Shown: one piece after another, positions 24,562-34,577 of the stretch | Layout: each line of letters begins with the position of its first letter | Numbering within the stretch: the first letter of the stretch is position 1 | Translations under genes and position numbers: made by a program | The notes under the pieces: generated by a model | The model's input: only the letters and a program-made list of their open reading frames with translations | Databases searched by the model: none | What the model was told of the DNA's origin: nothing | From: Comamonadaceae bacterium | GTDB lineage: Bacteria; Pseudomonadota; Gammaproteobacteria; Burkholderiales; Burkholderiaceae_C | Direction: 5' to 3' | NCBI GenBank assembly: GCA_027491035.1 | Contig: JAIXWZ010000003.1 | Coordinates: 1 to 42,949, forward strand | Length of the DNA stretch: 42,949 nt

Positions 24562-25968
24562 ATGGGCCTCGACCTGCTCATGCGCTCAGGCTTGCCAACG
24601 GCCGCTCAACCGAACGGGGCTGGCCAGCCGCGGGTGGCCATCGTTGGCTCGGGCATTGCTGCCTTGGCAGCGGCCCACCACCTTCGCGGGCAGGCCCGGC
24701 TGACCCTGTTCGAGGCGGCCGACTACTTTGGCGGCCACACGCACACGGTCGACGTCACCTTGCCCAGCGCCCAGGGGCCAGTCACCCACGGGGTCGACAC
24801 CGGCTTTCTGGTCTTTAACGAACGCACCTACCCCCAGCTGATCGCTCTGTTTGAGGAGCTGGGCGTGCCCACCGCCCAATCGGACATGTCGTTTTCGGTG
24901 CAGGCACCGGCGACGGCCGTGCGGGCCGCCTTGGAGTGGAGCGGCTCGAACCTCAACACCGTGTTTGCGCAGCGCAGCAACCTCTTGCGGCCTGGCTTTT
25001 GGCGCATGCTCGCCGATATCGTGCGCTTTAATCGCCTGTGCACCGCCCTGGCGCAGCGCCTGGAGGGCGCGGCCGGCGATGCCCGCTTGATGCAGCCGCT
25101 GTCGCAGTTCTTGCGCGAGCAGGGCCTGTCCGATGGTTTTCGCGATGGCTACCTGCTGCCCATGCTGGGGTGCATCTGGTCCTGCCCGACCGACCAGATG
25201 CTGCAGTTTCCGCTGGCCACCATGCTGCGCTTTTGTCATAACCACGGCCTGCTGCAGATCACCGGGCGGCCGCAGTGGTGGACCGTCGCCGGTGGCGCGC
25301 GCGGCTATGTGCACAAAATCACGGCTGGCATCGAGGACAAGCGGCTGTCCAGCCCGGTGCTGCTCGTTGAGCGCGATGCGGGCGGCGTGCGCATCACCAG
25401 CCGGCGCAACGGCCAGCTGCACAACGAATCGTTTGACAAGGTGATTCTGGCGGGCCATTCGGACCAGAGCCTGGCCCTGCTCAGCCAGCCCTCGCCGGCC
25501 GAGCGTTCGGTGCTGGGCGCCATCGGCTACCAGCCCAACCGGGCGGTGCTGCACACCGATGCATCGGTGCTGCCCAGCCGTCCACTGGCTTGGGCCGCCT
25601 GGAACTACGAGCGTGCCGCCGACACCGGGCAGGAGTCGGCGCGGGTGTGCCTGCATTACCTGCTCAACAAGCTCCAGCCCCTGCCCTTCGAGCAGCCGGT
25701 CATCGTTTCGCTCAATCCGATCGGCCCCATCGACCCGGGCCAGATCATCGGCCAATACGACTACGCCCATCCTGTCTTTGACGCCGCCGCAATCGCAGCG
25801 CAGCAGCAGGTGCCGGCCTTGCAGGGGCAGCAGCACAGCTACTTTTGCGGTGCCTGGGCGGGCTATGGGTTTCACGAGGACGGCCTCAAATCAGGCGTGC
25901 AGGCGGCCACGCGCTTGCTCGGCGACTGGGCGGCGCAGACCCGCCCGGCCTTGCGGGCCGCCGCATGA
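24562..25968 (+). CDS. FAD-dependent oxidoreductase (COG2907, amine-oxidase-like)
   Basis: Flavoprotein of 468 aa with the ADP-binding fold VAIVGSGIAALAAA (25-38), the ribose-binding Glu51 in LFEAADYFGGHT, and an amine-oxidase-type FAD domain ending in FCGAWAGYGFHEDGLKSG. The family occurs beside CFA-synthase-like methyltransferases and DUF1365 in proteobacteria and is thought to act on membrane acyl chains (desaturation or oxidation after methylation), but the reaction is not established for this protein. The ATG at 24562 is chosen since the preceding codons lie in the leader; MRSGLP at 24580 is an alternative. Its stop overlaps the next start (ATGA). First gene of an eight-gene unit. Confidence 0.88.
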   Translation: MGLDLLMRSGLPTAAQPNGAGQPRVAIVGSGIAALAAAHHLRGQARLTLFEAADYFGGHTHTVDVTLPSAQGPVTHGVDTGFLVFNERTYPQLIALFEELGVPTAQSDMSFSVQAPATAVRAALEWSGSNLNTVFAQRSNLLRPGFWRMLADIVRFNRLCTALAQRLEGAAGDARLMQPLSQFLREQGLSDGFRDGYLLPMLGCIWSCPTDQMLQFPLATMLRFCHNHGLLQITGRPQWWTVAGGARGYVHKITAGIEDKRLSSPVLLVERDAGGVRITSRRNGQLHNESFDKVILAGHSDQSLALLSQPSPAERSVLGAIGYQPNRAVLHTDASVLPSRPLAWAAWNYERAADTGQESARVCLHYLLNKLQPLPFEQPVIVSLNPIGPIDPGQIIGQYDYAHPVFDAAAIAAQQQVPALQGQQHSYFCGAWAGYGFHEDGLKSGVQAATRLLGDWAAQTRPALRAAA

Positions 25969-26774
25969 ACGGCCGGGCGGCCCAGCTTGCGGCGCTGCTG
26001 GACGCGCCCACCGACGTGCCGCCCGCGCAAGCCCTGATCGGGTTTGGCCAGGTGCGCCACCAGCGCCTGCGGCCGGCCGGCCACGCTTTTGCCTACCCGA
26101 CCGCGTTTTTGATGCTGCCCTTGCGCAGCCTGCGCGCGCACGGCAGTGGCGCTTTGGCGCGCAACCGCGCCGCGATGCTGAGCTTTCACGACCGCGACCA
26201 CGGTCAGGGCGGTGACGACTGCCTGGCCTGGCTCGACGAGCTGCTTGCCTCGCAGGGGCTCAGCGCCCCCGGCGAGGTCTGGTTGCACACCTATCCGCGC
26301 ATGTTCGGCTACACCTTCAAGCCGGTGAGCTTTTGGTACTGCCACGGTGCGGACGGCGCGCTGCGAGCGATTGTGGTGGAGGTCAACAACACTTTTGGTG
26401 AGCGCCACTGCTATTTGCTCGATGCGCCGCGCTACGGCCATGTGCTCGAGGCGGCCAAGGCCTTTCATGTCTCGCCCTTTTGCCGCGTCGAGGGTCGCTA
26501 CCGCTTTGCCTTCATGCGCACCGAGCGCGACGGGCGCGAGCGCACCGTGGCGCGCATCGACTACGACGATGACCAGGGCCCGCTGCTCAAGACCAGCGTG
26601 GCGGGCACGCTCGAGCCCCTGAACCGACGCAGCGCGCGGCGGGCGCTGATCGCTTACCCAGCCATGACGCTGGCCGTGATGGCGCGTATCCACTGGCAGG
26701 CGCTCAAGCTCTGGCTCAAGCGTGTGCCCTTCTTTTCCAAACCTCAGCCACCCAAGCAATTCCTGACGCGATGA
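25965..26774 (+). CDS. DUF1365 family protein
   Basis: Protein of 269 aa with the family's conserved stretches: GQVRHQRLRPAGHAFAYPTAF near the start, LHTYPRMFGYTFKPVSFWYCH (about 105-125), EVNNTFGERHCYLL and the AKAFHVSPFCRVEGRYRF region. No signal peptide. Function is unknown. It co-occurs with the COG2907 flavoprotein and CFA-like methyltransferases, so a step in acyl-chain modification is inferred. ATGA overlaps at both ends couple it to its neighbours. The start MNGRAAQ at 25965 is fixed by that overlap. Confidence 0.9.
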   Translation: MNGRAAQLAALLDAPTDVPPAQALIGFGQVRHQRLRPAGHAFAYPTAFLMLPLRSLRAHGSGALARNRAAMLSFHDRDHGQGGDDCLAWLDELLASQGLSAPGEVWLHTYPRMFGYTFKPVSFWYCHGADGALRAIVVEVNNTFGERHCYLLDAPRYGHVLEAAKAFHVSPFCRVEGRYRFAFMRTERDGRERTVARIDYDDDQGPLLKTSVAGTLEPLNRRSARRALIAYPAMTLAVMARIHWQALKLWLKRVPFFSKPQPPKQFLTR

Positions 26775-28015
26775 ACACGGCCACCGACTCTACCCCTACG
26801 ACCGCCGCCCTGGGCTTGCCCGCAGGCGCGCCCGCGGCGGCACGCACCGTGCTCCAATTGCTGACTCGCCTGCGCCATGGCTGCCTGAGCGTGCGCTTGC
26901 CCGACGGCTCCATGCGCCGCTTCGGTCAGGGCCAGACGCCCACCGCCAGCTTGCACCTCAACGACTGGCAGGTGTGCTCGGCCGCCCTCAAATCGGGCGA
27001 CATCGGCTTTGCCGAGGGCTATATCGATGGCCATTGGAGCTCGCCTGACCTGGCGGCCTTGCTGCGCCTTTTCATTGCGAACCGGCGTGAGGTCGAAGAT
27101 GTGATCTACGGCACCTGGCTGGGCCGGCTCTTTTATCGCGTGCGCCATCTGCTCAATCGCAACACCCGAGGCAACAGCCAGAAAAACATCCACGCCCACT
27201 ACGATTTGGGCAATGCTTTCTACGAGCTGTGGCTCGACGGCACCATGAACTACAGCTCGGCCCTCTACGAGACGCCGCAGGCCTCGATGCAACAGGCGCA
27301 ACTGGCCAAGGTGCGGCGGGCGCTGCGCATGGTCGATGTCAAGCCCGGCGAGCGCGTGCTGGAAATCGGTTGCGGCTGGGGGGCGCTGGCCGAGATGGCC
27401 ACCACCGAGTTTGGCGCCCGCTTGGTCGGCGTGACCCTGAGCACCGAGCAGCTGGCCTGGGCGCGCGCGCGCATGTCGCGCTGCGGCGTTGCCGAGCGAG
27501 CCGATCTGCGCCTGCAAGACTACCGCGACATCGGCCGCGATGGCCTTGCCGATCAGTCGTTCGATGCGATTTGCTCTATTGAGATGATCGAGGCGGTCGG
27601 GCGCGAATACTGGCCCACCTACTTCGCCACCGTGGCGCGTCTGCTCAAGACGGGCGGCCGCGCCTGCATCCAGAGCATCGTGATCGACGACGAGTTTTTC
27701 GAGCGCTACCTGCAGTCGACCGACTTCATTCAGCAGTACATCTTTCCGGGCGGCTGCCTGCCCAGCCCGGGCGCTTTCAGGGCGCAAGCCGAGCAGGCTG
27801 GGCTCAAGGTGATCGACGAGTTTTGCTTTGGCCAGGACTATGCCCGCACCCTGCAAGAGTGGCGCCAGGCCTTCATGGCACGCGAGCATGAGGTGCTGGC
27901 GCTGGGCTTTGACCGTCGATTCATGCGCATCTGGGAGTTTTATCTGGCCTATTGCGAGGCCGCCTTTGCCGAGCGCAACACCGACGTGGTGCAGTACACG
28001 CTGCTCAAGGTGTGA
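26771..28015 (+). CDS. cyclopropane-fatty-acyl-phospholipid synthase-like methyltransferase
   Basis: SAM-dependent enzyme of 414 aa that acts on double bonds of phospholipid acyl chains. It has the N-terminal CFA domain, the substrate-side motif YDLGNAFYELWLDGTMNYS (about 143-161), SAM-binding VLEIGCGWGALAEMA (about 196-210) and CSIEMIEAVGREYW. Whether the product is a cyclopropane, or a methyl branch as in the UfaM-type enzymes of furan fatty acid synthesis, cannot be decided. Placement after a flavin oxidoreductase and DUF1365 and the lack of a lone cfa setting favour a multistep modification. It is coupled upstream by ATGA; 17 bp separate it from the next gene. Confidence 0.93.
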   Translation: MNTATDSTPTTAALGLPAGAPAAARTVLQLLTRLRHGCLSVRLPDGSMRRFGQGQTPTASLHLNDWQVCSAALKSGDIGFAEGYIDGHWSSPDLAALLRLFIANRREVEDVIYGTWLGRLFYRVRHLLNRNTRGNSQKNIHAHYDLGNAFYELWLDGTMNYSSALYETPQASMQQAQLAKVRRALRMVDVKPGERVLEIGCGWGALAEMATTEFGARLVGVTLSTEQLAWARARMSRCGVAERADLRLQDYRDIGRDGLADQSFDAICSIEMIEAVGREYWPTYFATVARLLKTGGRACIQSIVIDDEFFERYLQSTDFIQQYIFPGGCLPSPGAFRAQAEQAGLKVIDEFCFGQDYARTLQEWRQAFMAREHEVLALGFDRRFMRIWEFYLAYCEAAFAERNTDVVQYTLLKV

Positions 28016-28032
28016 GTCTCAAGAGCCCATCC

Positions 28033-28581
28033 ATGACCCTGATCCGCTGGCCCATCCTGCTGGCTTTGTTGCTGGCCCTCGTGCTGCCCGTCCAGGCCCA
28101 GCGCTCGGCCGCGCCGGTGCCGCCCGAGCTTGCGCAGGCCGAGCTGGTGCCGCGCGGCCAGGCGCGCTTGCGGGTCTGGGGCTTTGAGGTTTATGACGCC
28201 AGCTTGTGGAGCAGCCCGGGCTTTGCAGCCGATGCGTTTGATGCGCAGCCGCTGGCGCTGGAGCTGCGTTACCTGCGCGATTTTTCTGCGCAGGACATCG
28301 CGCAGCGCTCGCTCAAGGAAATGCAGCGCCAGGGCGCCCTCAAGCCCGAGCAGGAAAAGCGTTGGCTTGGCGAGATGCTGCGCGTGTTTCCCGACATCCG
28401 AAAAGGCGACCGGCTGCTTGGCTTGCACCGCCCGGGACAGGGGGCGGTGTTCTGGTTCAACGGCCAGCCCCGTGGCGAAATCCGCGACACCGACTTTTCG
28501 CGGCTGTTTTTTGGCATCTGGCTGTCGCCGCGCACCTCCGAGCCTGCCCTGCGAAGCGCTTTGCTGGGCAGCGCCCCATGA
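28033..28581 (+). CDS. chalcone isomerase-like periplasmic protein
   Basis: A 182-aa protein with a signal peptide (about 1-24, LALLLALVLPVQAQ) and a domain of the bacterial chalcone-isomerase-like family: LRVWGFEVYDASLW near the start, LRYLRDFSAQDIAQRSLKEM, FPDIRKGDRLLGLH and GEIRDTDFSRLFFGIWLSPRTS at the end. Bacterial members do not make flavonoids; the fold can bind fatty acids, so a lipid carrier or isomerase role in the periplasm is inferred. The start at 28033 is the only one giving a proper signal peptide. Its stop overlaps the MFS start (ATGA). Confidence 0.83.
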   Translation: MTLIRWPILLALLLALVLPVQAQRSAAPVPPELAQAELVPRGQARLRVWGFEVYDASLWSSPGFAADAFDAQPLALELRYLRDFSAQDIAQRSLKEMQRQGALKPEQEKRWLGEMLRVFPDIRKGDRLLGLHRPGQGAVFWFNGQPRGEIRDTDFSRLFFGIWLSPRTSEPALRSALLGSAP

Positions 28582-29867
28582 CGGCAGCGCTCGGCCGGCG
28601 CAATGCCATGCTCTATGGCCTGCTGGGGCTGCCGCTGGCCTTTGCCGCGCTGCCTTTGTATGTGATCTTGCCCAACCACTACGCGCGCGAGTTTGGCGTG
28701 CCCCTGGCGGCCCTGGGCGCGGTGCTGCTGGCGGCCCGGCTGCTCGATGCGCTGCTTGACCCCTGGCTGGGACGGCTGACCGATCGCCTGCTGCAGCGCA
28801 GCCCGCACGTGCTGCTGCGCTGGGGCGCGCTGGCCGCAGCGTTGCTGGCCGCGGGCATGGTGCTGCTGTTTTTCCCCGATCGGCTTTTGCAAGCCCCCCA
28901 GACCGCAGACCTGCTGGTGTGGGCGGCCGTCATGCTCGTTGTCACCTATCTGGGCTACAGCCTGCTGAGCATTGCCCACCAAGCCTGGGGCGCCCTGCTG
29001 GGCGGCGATGAGACCCAGCGCAGTCGCATCACCGGCGTGCGCGAAGGCTTTGCCTTGGTTGGCGTGTTGATCGCTTCGGTGCTGCCGGGCTGGCTGGGCC
29101 TGCCCACAGCCATGGCGGTGTTCACGGCCTTTTTGCTGCTGGGCTGGTGGAGCTGGCGCGCGAGCCTGCCTCCGCCGGCCCCCCAGTTAGAGGGGGCAGC
29201 TGCCCCCTCGGTTTGGCTGCCTCTGCGCGAGCCGTGTTTTCGGCGTCTGCTGGCGGTCTTTATGCTCAACGGCATCGCCAGCGCCGTGCCGGCCACCTTG
29301 GTGTTGTTTTTCGTGCAGGACCGGCTGCAGGCGCCCGCTGCCATGGAGCCGGCCTTCCTGGGCAGCTACTTTCTCAGTGCCGCGCTGTCCATGCCCCTGT
29401 GGCTGGCCGCGGTCAAGCGTTGGGGCCTGGAGCGCAGCTGGCTGGCGGGGATGCTCGCCTCGGTGGGCCTGTTTGTCGGCGCGGCCCAGTTGTCCACGGG
29501 CGACACCACCGCCTTTTTGTGGATCTGCATCGGCTCGGGCCTGGCTTTGGGCGCCGACCTGGCCTTGCCCGGCGCCTTGCTGGCCGGCATGATTTCGCAC
29601 AGCAGCGCCGGTGCGCGCCTGGCCGGCGCCTGTTTTGGTTGGTGGAACTTTGCCGCCAAGCTCAACTTGGCGCTGGCCGCCGGCCTGGCCCTGCCTCTTT
29701 TGCAATGGCTCGGCTATGCGCCGGGCGTGCGCGAACCCCAGGCGCTGCAAGCGTTGACCTGGGCCTACTGCCTTTTGCCCTGTTTGCTCAAGCTGCTGGC
29801 CGCTTTGGCCTTGTATCTTGCCATCATGCGTGCCGGCTTGCGGCCGGCTTGGGAGAACCGTTCATGA
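28578..29867 (+). CDS. MFS transporter (GPH cation-symporter-like)
   Basis: Integral membrane protein of 429 aa with about twelve TM helices. The N-terminal part (LPLYVILPNHYAREFGVPLAALGAVLLAARLLDALLDPWLGRLTDR) carries the DPxxGxLTDR-type loop of the melibiose/GPH branch. Members of this group in the same operon type are of unknown substrate; given the neighbours, a lipid or lipid-derived compound is a plausible inference rather than a sugar. ATGA overlaps on both sides show tight coupling to the chalcone-isomerase-like and DUF3833 genes. Confidence 0.87.
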   Translation: MTAALGRRNAMLYGLLGLPLAFAALPLYVILPNHYAREFGVPLAALGAVLLAARLLDALLDPWLGRLTDRLLQRSPHVLLRWGALAAALLAAGMVLLFFPDRLLQAPQTADLLVWAAVMLVVTYLGYSLLSIAHQAWGALLGGDETQRSRITGVREGFALVGVLIASVLPGWLGLPTAMAVFTAFLLLGWWSWRASLPPPAPQLEGAAAPSVWLPLREPCFRRLLAVFMLNGIASAVPATLVLFFVQDRLQAPAAMEPAFLGSYFLSAALSMPLWLAAVKRWGLERSWLAGMLASVGLFVGAAQLSTGDTTAFLWICIGSGLALGADLALPGALLAGMISHSSAGARLAGACFGWWNFAAKLNLALAAGLALPLLQWLGYAPGVREPQALQALTWAYCLLPCLLKLLAALALYLAIMRAGLRPAWENRS

Positions 29868-30427
29868 CTCTTCGATCCTTTTTTGTCCGCGCCTGGGCCT
29901 GGCTGGCTGGCGCCTTGCTCGTGCTGGGCCTGTCGGGCTGCGCCGGCCCGCAACTGTCCGACCATGCCAAAGACCTGCCGCGGCTCGATTTGCGCCAGTA
30001 CTTCAACGGCACGCTCGATGCCTATGGCATCTTCACCGACCGATCGGGCAAGGTGGTCAAGCGCTTTACGGTGCTCATGAAGTGCAGCTGGAGCGGGCCT
30101 GCCGGCCAGGAGACGGGCGTGCTCGATGAAGAGTTCACCTACTCCGACGGCACGCGCGAGCGCCGCGTCTGGACCTTGCAGCGCACGGCCGATGGCCGTT
30201 ATGTGGGCACCGCTGCCGATGTGGTCGGTCAGGCGCTGGGGCAAGAAAGCGGCAACGCCTTTCGTTTTGGCTACACGCTCAAGTTGCCGGTTGACGGGCG
30301 CACCTACGAGGTGCAGTTCGACGACTGGATGTACCTGATGGACGAGCGGGTGATGCTCAACAAGGCGCAGATGAGCAAGTTTGGCATTCGCCTCGGTGAG
30401 GTCACCTTGTCTTTCGTCAAGCGCTGA
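29864..30427 (+). CDS. DUF3833 family lipoprotein
   Basis: A 187-aa lipoprotein with signal and lipobox LSGC (about residue 26) and a DUF3833 domain (FNGTLDAYGIFTDRSGKVVKRFTV near 45-70, YSDGTRERRVWTL, DDWMYLMDERVMLNKAQMSKFGIRLGEVTL at the end). Function is unknown. Residue +2 after the Cys is Gly or Ala-like (CAGP), so outer-membrane sorting is expected. The family nearly always sits with the CFA-like and COG2907 genes. The longer ORF in the track starts within the MFS gene in another frame. Confidence 0.88.
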   Translation: MTLRSFFVRAWAWLAGALLVLGLSGCAGPQLSDHAKDLPRLDLRQYFNGTLDAYGIFTDRSGKVVKRFTVLMKCSWSGPAGQETGVLDEEFTYSDGTRERRVWTLQRTADGRYVGTAADVVGQALGQESGNAFRFGYTLKLPVDGRTYEVQFDDWMYLMDERVMLNKAQMSKFGIRLGEVTLSFVKR

Positions 30428-30448
30428 GCCGGTGCGGGTTCTTTGCTG

Positions 30449-31222
30449 ATGTCACACAACCCACCGATCGCCCACTGGCCCGGCAAGACCGTCTGGCTCG
30501 TTGGGGCCTCCAGCGGCATAGGCCTGGCCACGGCGCAGGCCTTGCATGGCCTGGGCGCCCAGGTGGTGATTTCGGCGCGTCAAGCGCCGCTGCTCGACGC
30601 ATTTTGCGCCGCCCATGCGGGCGCCGTTTCTTGCCCGCTCGATGTCACCGATGCGCAGGCGGTGCAAGCGGCCGCCGGCGCTCTGCTCGAGCGCGGCCCG
30701 ATCGACATGGTGGTGTACTGCGCCGGCCACTACAAGGCCCAGCGCGGCTTTGATTTCACGCTCGAGGAGTTGCTGCGCCACCAGCAGATCAACTACGTGG
30801 GCGCGCTGCATGTGATGGCGGCCACTTTGCCGGCCATGCTCGCGCGCGGCAGCGGTCACTTCAGCCTGATTGCCAGCGTGGCCGGCTACCGCGGCCTGCC
30901 CAAGAGCCTGGCCTACGGCCCAACCAAGGCGGCCCTGATCAATCTGGCTGAAAGCCTCTACGGCGACTTGCAGCCCAGAGGCATCGGCGTGAGCCTGGTC
31001 AACCCCGGATTTGTGCAAACGCCGCTGACGGCGCAAAACCGCTTTCACATGCCCGCCCTTATCACGCCCGAGCAGGCGGCCAGCGCCATGCTCGAGGGCT
31101 GGCGGCGCGGCGCTTTCGAGATCCACTACCCCAAGCGCTTTACCCGCTGGATGAAGCTGCTCGGCGCGCTGCCCTATGCCGCGTACTTGCCGTTGGTGGT
31201 GCGCATGAGCAAGGAGCCCTGA
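30449..31222 (+). CDS. short-chain dehydrogenase/reductase
   Basis: NAD(P)-dependent oxidoreductase of 257 aa with a Rossmann motif GASSGIG (19-25), Asn115 (QINYVG), and the catalytic Ser143, Tyr156 and Lys160 (YGPTK), all correctly spaced. The C-terminal stretch (KRFTRWMKLLGALPYAAYLPLV) is hydrophobic and could touch the membrane. The ATG at 30449 follows two codons after a TTG used by the ORF track. It is 21 bp from the DUF3833 gene and 2 bp before the NTF2-like gene. Substrate unknown; an acyl or carbonyl intermediate of the operon's pathway is likely. Confidence 0.92.
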   Translation: MSHNPPIAHWPGKTVWLVGASSGIGLATAQALHGLGAQVVISARQAPLLDAFCAAHAGAVSCPLDVTDAQAVQAAAGALLERGPIDMVVYCAGHYKAQRGFDFTLEELLRHQQINYVGALHVMAATLPAMLARGSGHFSLIASVAGYRGLPKSLAYGPTKAALINLAESLYGDLQPRGIGVSLVNPGFVQTPLTAQNRFHMPALITPEQAASAMLEGWRRGAFEIHYPKRFTRWMKLLGALPYAAYLPLVVRMSKEP

Positions 31223-31224
31223 GG

Positions 31225-31662
31225 ATGCAGGAGATGGCCGAGCGCACCGAGGCCGTGGTGCATTTTTTCGAGAACCTGCAGCGCAGCGAGCTGTCGCGCC
31301 TGGGCCAGATTTACGCGCCTCAGGCGCGCTTCAGGGACCCCTTCAACGAGGTGCAGGGCGTCGCGCAGATCGAGGCGATCTTCCAGCACATGTACCGCTC
31401 GCTCGAGCAGCCGCATTTTTACGTCACCGAGCGGGTGATGCAGGGGCGGCAGTGCTTTTTGGTGTGGGATTTCCGCTTTCGCTTCCAGCGCTTTTCGCCC
31501 GCGCAGTGGCAGACGGTGCACGGCAGCTCGCACCTGCGTTTTGACGACCAGGGGCTCGTCGAGTACCACCGCGACTATTGGGACGCGGCGCAAGAGCTGT
31601 ACGAAAAGCTGCCGGCCGTCGGCTCCTTGATGCGCTGGCTGCGGCGCCAGGCCATGCGCTGA
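31225..31662 (+). CDS. NTF2/SnoaL-like domain protein
   Basis: A 145-aa protein with the cone-shaped alpha+beta fold of the NTF2-like family: helix with FFENLQRSELSRLGQIYAPQARFRDPFNEVQG, then a beta-rich part (FLVWDFRFRF, SHLRFDDQGLVEYHRDYWDAAQELYEKLP). Such proteins are small-molecule isomerases, hydrolases or binding proteins. It begins 2 bp after the SDR stop, last gene of the unit, and convergent with gst. The second Met (31234) is an alternative start. Confidence 0.82.
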   Translation: MQEMAERTEAVVHFFENLQRSELSRLGQIYAPQARFRDPFNEVQGVAQIEAIFQHMYRSLEQPHFYVTERVMQGRQCFLVWDFRFRFQRFSPAQWQTVHGSSHLRFDDQGLVEYHRDYWDAAQELYEKLPAVGSLMRWLRRQAMR

Positions 31663-31684
31663 AGGCCGCGCCGCGCCTGCCGCC

Positions 31685-32299
31685 TCAGGCCGGCGCGGTG
31701 TCGATAAAGCTCGGGCGCTGGCTCAGCTTGTCTTGCAAGCGCGCCAGATTGGGGTGACGCGCGCGCCAGTCGATATGGGCAAAGCGCAGGTCCAGATAGG
31801 CCAGGGCGCAGCCCACGGCGATGTCCGACAGGCTCAGGTGCACCCCGCTGCAAAACGGCTTGTCACCCAGCCCGGTGGACATGGCTTGCAGGGCCGAGTC
31901 GACCTTGGCCATCTGGCGATCGATCCAGGCCTGGCTGCGCTGGCCCTCAAGCCGGCCGGCCCAGGAAGCCTCCAAGCGCGCGAGCACGCAGGCATCGAGC
32001 ACGCCGTCGGCCAGCGCTTCCCAGGTTTTGACCTCGGCGCGTTCGCGGCCGCTGGGCGGGATCAGCTTGCCCACGGGCGACAGTGCATCGAGGTATTCGA
32101 CGATGACGCGCGAGTCGAACACCGCCTCGCCGCCTTCCATCACCAGACAGGGCACCTTGCTCAGAGGGTTGGACAGCGCGATCTGGCTGTCTTTGGCCCA
32201 GACGTCTTCGACAACGAATTGGTAGTCGAGCTTTTTCTCCGACATCACGATGCGCACTTTGCGCACATAGGGGCTGGTGAGGGAGCCGAGAAGTTTCAT
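31685..32299 (-). CDS. glutathione S-transferase family protein
   Basis: A 204-aa cytoplasmic protein with the N-terminal thioredoxin-like domain (MKLLGSLTSPYVRKVRIVMSEKK, NPLSKVPCLVMEGGEAVFDSRVIVEYLD, where the cis-Pro and DSRxI glutathione-binding motif are visible) and the all-helical C-terminal domain (LSLSDIAVGCALAYLDLR). It probably conjugates glutathione or acts as a glutathione-dependent reductase. It faces the NTF2-like gene end to end and is divergent from purB. Confidence 0.92.
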   Translation of the reverse strand: MKLLGSLTSPYVRKVRIVMSEKKLDYQFVVEDVWAKDSQIALSNPLSKVPCLVMEGGEAVFDSRVIVEYLDALSPVGKLIPPSGRERAEVKTWEALADGVLDACVLARLEASWAGRLEGQRSQAWIDRQMAKVDSALQAMSTGLGDKPFCSGVHLSLSDIAVGCALAYLDLRFAHIDWRARHPNLARLQDKLSQRPSFIDTAPA

Positions 32300-32308
32300 G
32301 GTGTCTGA

Positions 32309-33856
<1,548 letters not shown>

Positions 33857-33880
33857 GCGGGCGCCGCGCCGCGCAGCCAA

Positions 33881-34300
33881 TCAGCCGGCCGAGCGTTTTT
33901 CCAGTGCGCGGTCGGCGTAGCGGCCAAAGCGCCAGGCGCTGCCCTCGCGCAAGATGCGCCGCCAGGTCGCTCGTTTGGCCCCCGGCGTCATCTGCGGCCA
34001 AAGCTGCACCTCCTCAAAGCTGCGCCCGCAGCCTTTGCAGACGTCGTCGCCCTGACTGGTCGAGCAAATGGCGATACAGGGCGTGTCGGGCGTGCTGTCG
34101 TACCAAGCCTGCCAGGCGGCCATGGCCGGGGCTGGAAAGCTCGCTTCGTCGGCTTCGTCTTGACGGTAGTACACCATCAGCGCGTACACCTCGGCCAGCG
34201 CCCGCAGTTGGGGCGCCAGGGTAAAGCCGTCGGGCGACGGGCTTTTTTCGCGCCAGAAGTTGATGGCCGATTCGATGTCGGTGATGTGCAGGGTGGGCAT
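33881..34300 (-). CDS. DUF3717-DUF1289 protein
   Basis: A 139-aa protein with two small domains. The N-terminal part (1-70, ITDIESAINFWREKSPSPDGFTLAPQLRALAEVYALM) matches the betaproteobacterial DUF3717 family. The C-terminal part (about 82-125, PCIAICSTSQGDDVCKGCGRSFEEVQLW) is a DUF1289 domain with four cysteines that could bind zinc or an iron-sulfur cluster. Function unknown. The start at 34300 (MPTLHITD) is chosen by family similarity. A CATAAT (34354 to 34349, minus strand) could be its -10 box. It converges with purB and is divergent from terC. Confidence 0.8.
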   Translation of the reverse strand: MPTLHITDIESAINFWREKSPSPDGFTLAPQLRALAEVYALMVYYRQDEADEASFPAPAMAAWQAWYDSTPDTPCIAICSTSQGDDVCKGCGRSFEEVQLWPQMTPGAKRATWRRILREGSAWRFGRYADRALEKRSAG

Positions 34301-34432
34301 GGAGGCTCGCGCTCGAGGCGACTCGAGGCGACTCGGGGCGGGGCGCTGATTATGAGGCAGACCCCCGGCGCGGGGCTTGCCCCGGGGGCTGGCTTGCCAA
34401 AAACACCGCTTTAGGGTGTAATCCACTGCTTG
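34301..34432. other. spacer before the terC leader, short repeats
   Basis: Two exact and one variant 10-bp repeats (CTCGAGGCGA at 34312-34321 and 34322-34331, then CTCGGGGCGG) lie just upstream of the DUF3717 gene. Further on, CCCCCGG and CCGGGGG could form a GC-rich hairpin near 34362-34387. The terC promoter should lie between about 34380 and 34430 but I cannot pick one with confidence. Confidence 0.4.
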
Positions 34433-34577
34433 CGAAGGGGAGTAACTCCCCGGCGGGTCCGATTTTTCCTACAGCCTTTGGCGCCGGCCCCACCGATCAG
34501 CATGTCGTCATTACGGAGCCTTGCGCTTCCGGCATGTTGGGCGCGCCAGCGACACTGGCCGCCGAGCCAGACCTTCG
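34433..34577 (+). ncRNA. yybP-ykoY manganese riboswitch aptamer
   Basis: Mn2+-sensing leader RNA of the terC-type gene. The P1 stem is CGAAGG (34433-34438) with CCTTCG (34572-34577), all six pairs perfect. Between them lie the conserved GGGGAGTAACTCCCC segment and the loop ATGTCGTCATTACGG, both hallmarks of the family, and the 3' AGACCTTCG closing strand. yybP-ykoY riboswitches bind manganese and control exporters or TerC/Alx-like proteins. Recognition is by eye; a covariance search would confirm. Confidence 0.9.
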
